From the NCBI GenBank assembly GCA_002469765.1, contig DKNS01000173.1:913-8914 (forward strand): a stretch of DNA of 8,002 bases. Reading direction: 5' to 3'. The position numbers were made by a program, and so were the translations under genes. Of this stretch, positions 7,122 through 8,002 are shown piece after piece. A model generated the notes under the pieces. That model saw nothing but the letters and a program-made list of their open reading frames with translations. It was not told the origin of the DNA and ran no database searches. How positions within the stretch are numbered: the stretch's first letter is position 1; every line of letters starts with the position of its first letter. The stretch comes from Flavobacteriales bacterium UBA7382 (GTDB lineage: Bacteria > Bacteroidota > Bacteroidia > Flavobacteriales_D > Sanyastnellaceae).

Positions 7122-7571
7122 ATGACTTGGGTCTTGGTGGCCATGGTCTCCATGACCTCGACAGGGTGCCTGTACCAAGACTTGGAAGTGCTGGAGGTGG
7201 AGGATTTCTCCAAGGTGAAATTGTCTTTCGACGGGTTGGAATGCCGCATGGATGTGGACGTCTACAACCCCAACCCATACGCTGTGACCGTCACAAAGGC
7301 GGACGTCAAACTCCTGGTCAAGGACGACTTGGTGGGGGAGGTGGCCGTTTTGGAAGCCACGCAAATTCGTCCCGACGCCCAGGCGACGGTGCCGTTGCAT
7401 GTGGAGACGTACGATGGGGCCTTGGGCAAAGTGTTGAAGAACGACTTGATGAATTTAATCAAGGGCAATCACGTGCCTTTTGAAGCGCGGGGCAGCATCA
7501 CTGGCAAGGCATTTGGCCTGACCCTGAGTGTGCCGCTTCGCCATGAACAATCGCTGAAATTGAGAAAATGA
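7122..7571 (+). CDS. LEA14/WHy (LEA_2)-type small lipoprotein
   Basis: A 149-residue predicted lipoprotein. The N-terminus MTWVLVAMVSMTSTGC has a hydrophobic stretch and a loose lipobox ending in C16. The rest resembles a single LEA_2/WHy immunoglobulin-like beta domain: VEDFSKVKLSFDGLECRMDV (26-45), the characteristic NPNPY (49-53), then alternating strands to VPLRHEQSLKLRK. Such proteins occur widely in bacteria as desiccation- or stress-related lipoproteins of unclear role. The start is uncertain: an in-frame ATG at 7086 would add 12 residues including an Arg, giving a more usual positively charged n-region, at the cost of overlapping the dipeptidase gene by 29 bases. Neither start has a clear ribosome-binding site. 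It sits 7 bases after the dipeptidase gene and overlaps the next gene by 4 bases (ATGA), so it is probably co-transcribed. Confidence 0.75.
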   Translation: MTWVLVAMVSMTSTGCLYQDLEVLEVEDFSKVKLSFDGLECRMDVDVYNPNPYAVTVTKADVKLLVKDDLVGEVAVLEATQIRPDAQATVPLHVETYDGALGKVLKNDLMNLIKGNHVPFEARGSITGKAFGLTLSVPLRHEQSLKLRK

Positions 7572-8002
7572 ACGTGCATTTCCTTTCCCGTGTGGGCTTC
7601 GTCTTGATGGCGCTGGGCTCCTTGAATGTCTCTTGGTCGCAATCCAAATCGTCGGCAGAGGCCGACCCTGTCGAAGCCTTGGTGGAGGCCATCAACGTGC
7701 GGCATTTGGGCCCAGGCACCATGAGCGGCCGGGTCACGTCCATTGCCGTTCCTCATGATTCTCCCGAAGTGGTGTACGTGGGCACAGCTTCGGGCGGCTT
7801 GTGGAAGAGCACCAGCGCTGGGGTGACTTGGGATCCGGTGTTTGACGACCAGCCCACCCAAAGCATCGGCGCTGTGGCGCTGAGTGCGGTCAACCCAGAT
7901 TTGGTCTGGGCAGGCACAGGGGAAGGCAACCCGCGGAACAGCCACACCAGCGGCCGAGGCATTTACAAGAGCTTGGACGCGGGTGAAACTTGGTCCTTCA
8001 TG
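7568..8002 (+). CDS. Secreted Asp-box / VPS10 (sortilin-like) beta-propeller protein, 3'-truncated by window edge
   Basis: The first 145 residues of a larger protein, open to the right edge. The ATG at 7568 overlaps the lipoprotein stop as ATGA. A signal peptide is clear: MNVHFLSRVGFVLMALGSLN, with cleavage likely around SWSQ (22-25). The mature part begins like the large Bacteroidota 'VPS10 domain' or 'glycosyl hydrolase' proteins, with HLGPGTMSGRVTSIAV (46-61). It then shows two Asp-box-like blades: GGLWKSTSAGVTWDPVFD (76-93) and GRGIYKSLDAGETW (129-142), with the conserved WAGTGEGNPRNS (114-125) between them. Full-length relatives are commonly around 900-1100 residues. They are often annotated as glycosyl hydrolases only because of the BNR/Asp-box repeats; catalytic function is unproven. 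Role in this operon is unknown. Confidence 0.85.
   Translation, partial: MNVHFLSRVGFVLMALGSLNVSWSQSKSSAEADPVEALVEAINVRHLGPGTMSGRVTSIAVPHDSPEVVYVGTASGGLWKSTSAGVTWDPVFDDQPTQSIGAVALSAVNPDLVWAGTGEGNPRNSHTSGRGIYKSLDAGETWSFM

Noticed and set aside
6209..7249. 346-codon open frame on the - strand
   Set aside because: It lies opposite the dipeptidase gene, its protein is rich in His, Gly and Val with no domain, and it is explained by the codon bias of the real gene.

Overview
The window looks like chromosomal DNA from a member of the Bacteroidota, probably a marine, flavobacterium-like lineage with fairly high GC. The evidence is the gene content: an imelysin / HTTM / FecA-type receptor cluster, a stand-alone proline dehydrogenase of the Bacteroidota type, an M20 dipeptidase, and a large Asp-box (VPS10/sortilin-like) secreted protein. 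Genes are tightly packed, and I see no clear Shine-Dalgarno sequences ahead of most starts, as is usual in this phylum. I see no tRNA, rRNA, CRISPR array, insertion sequence or prophage gene. There is no gene-free stretch over 300 bases; the largest gap is the 64-base divergent spacer at 5665-5728.

Left block, + strand, 1-4476. The 3' part of an imelysin-like (M75) periplasmic or surface protein gene is followed 3 bases later by a membrane protein of the HTTM / vitamin K-dependent gamma-carboxylase family. That gene overlaps by 17 bases a FecA-type TonB-dependent outer-membrane receptor. The arrangement reads as one operon for metal (probably iron) acquisition. The unexplained member is the carboxylase-like enzyme, which keeps the Lys and His residues that matter in the animal enzyme. 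This is the most interesting part of the window.

Middle, - strand, 4468-5664. A 398-residue monofunctional proline dehydrogenase converges on the receptor gene, and the two stop codons overlap by 9 bases. Its partner, P5C dehydrogenase, is not in the window.

Right block, + strand, 5729-8002. It diverges from the proline dehydrogenase across a 64-base spacer that holds a perfect 12-base inverted repeat. Its three genes are an M20 dipeptidase, a small LEA14/WHy-type lipoprotein, and the 5' end of a secreted Asp-box beta-propeller protein that runs off the right edge. Spacing is 7 bases, then an ATGA 4-base overlap, so they are probably co-transcribed. The proline dehydrogenase and the dipeptidase could together serve peptide and amino-acid catabolism, possibly under a shared control site in the spacer; that link is inference.
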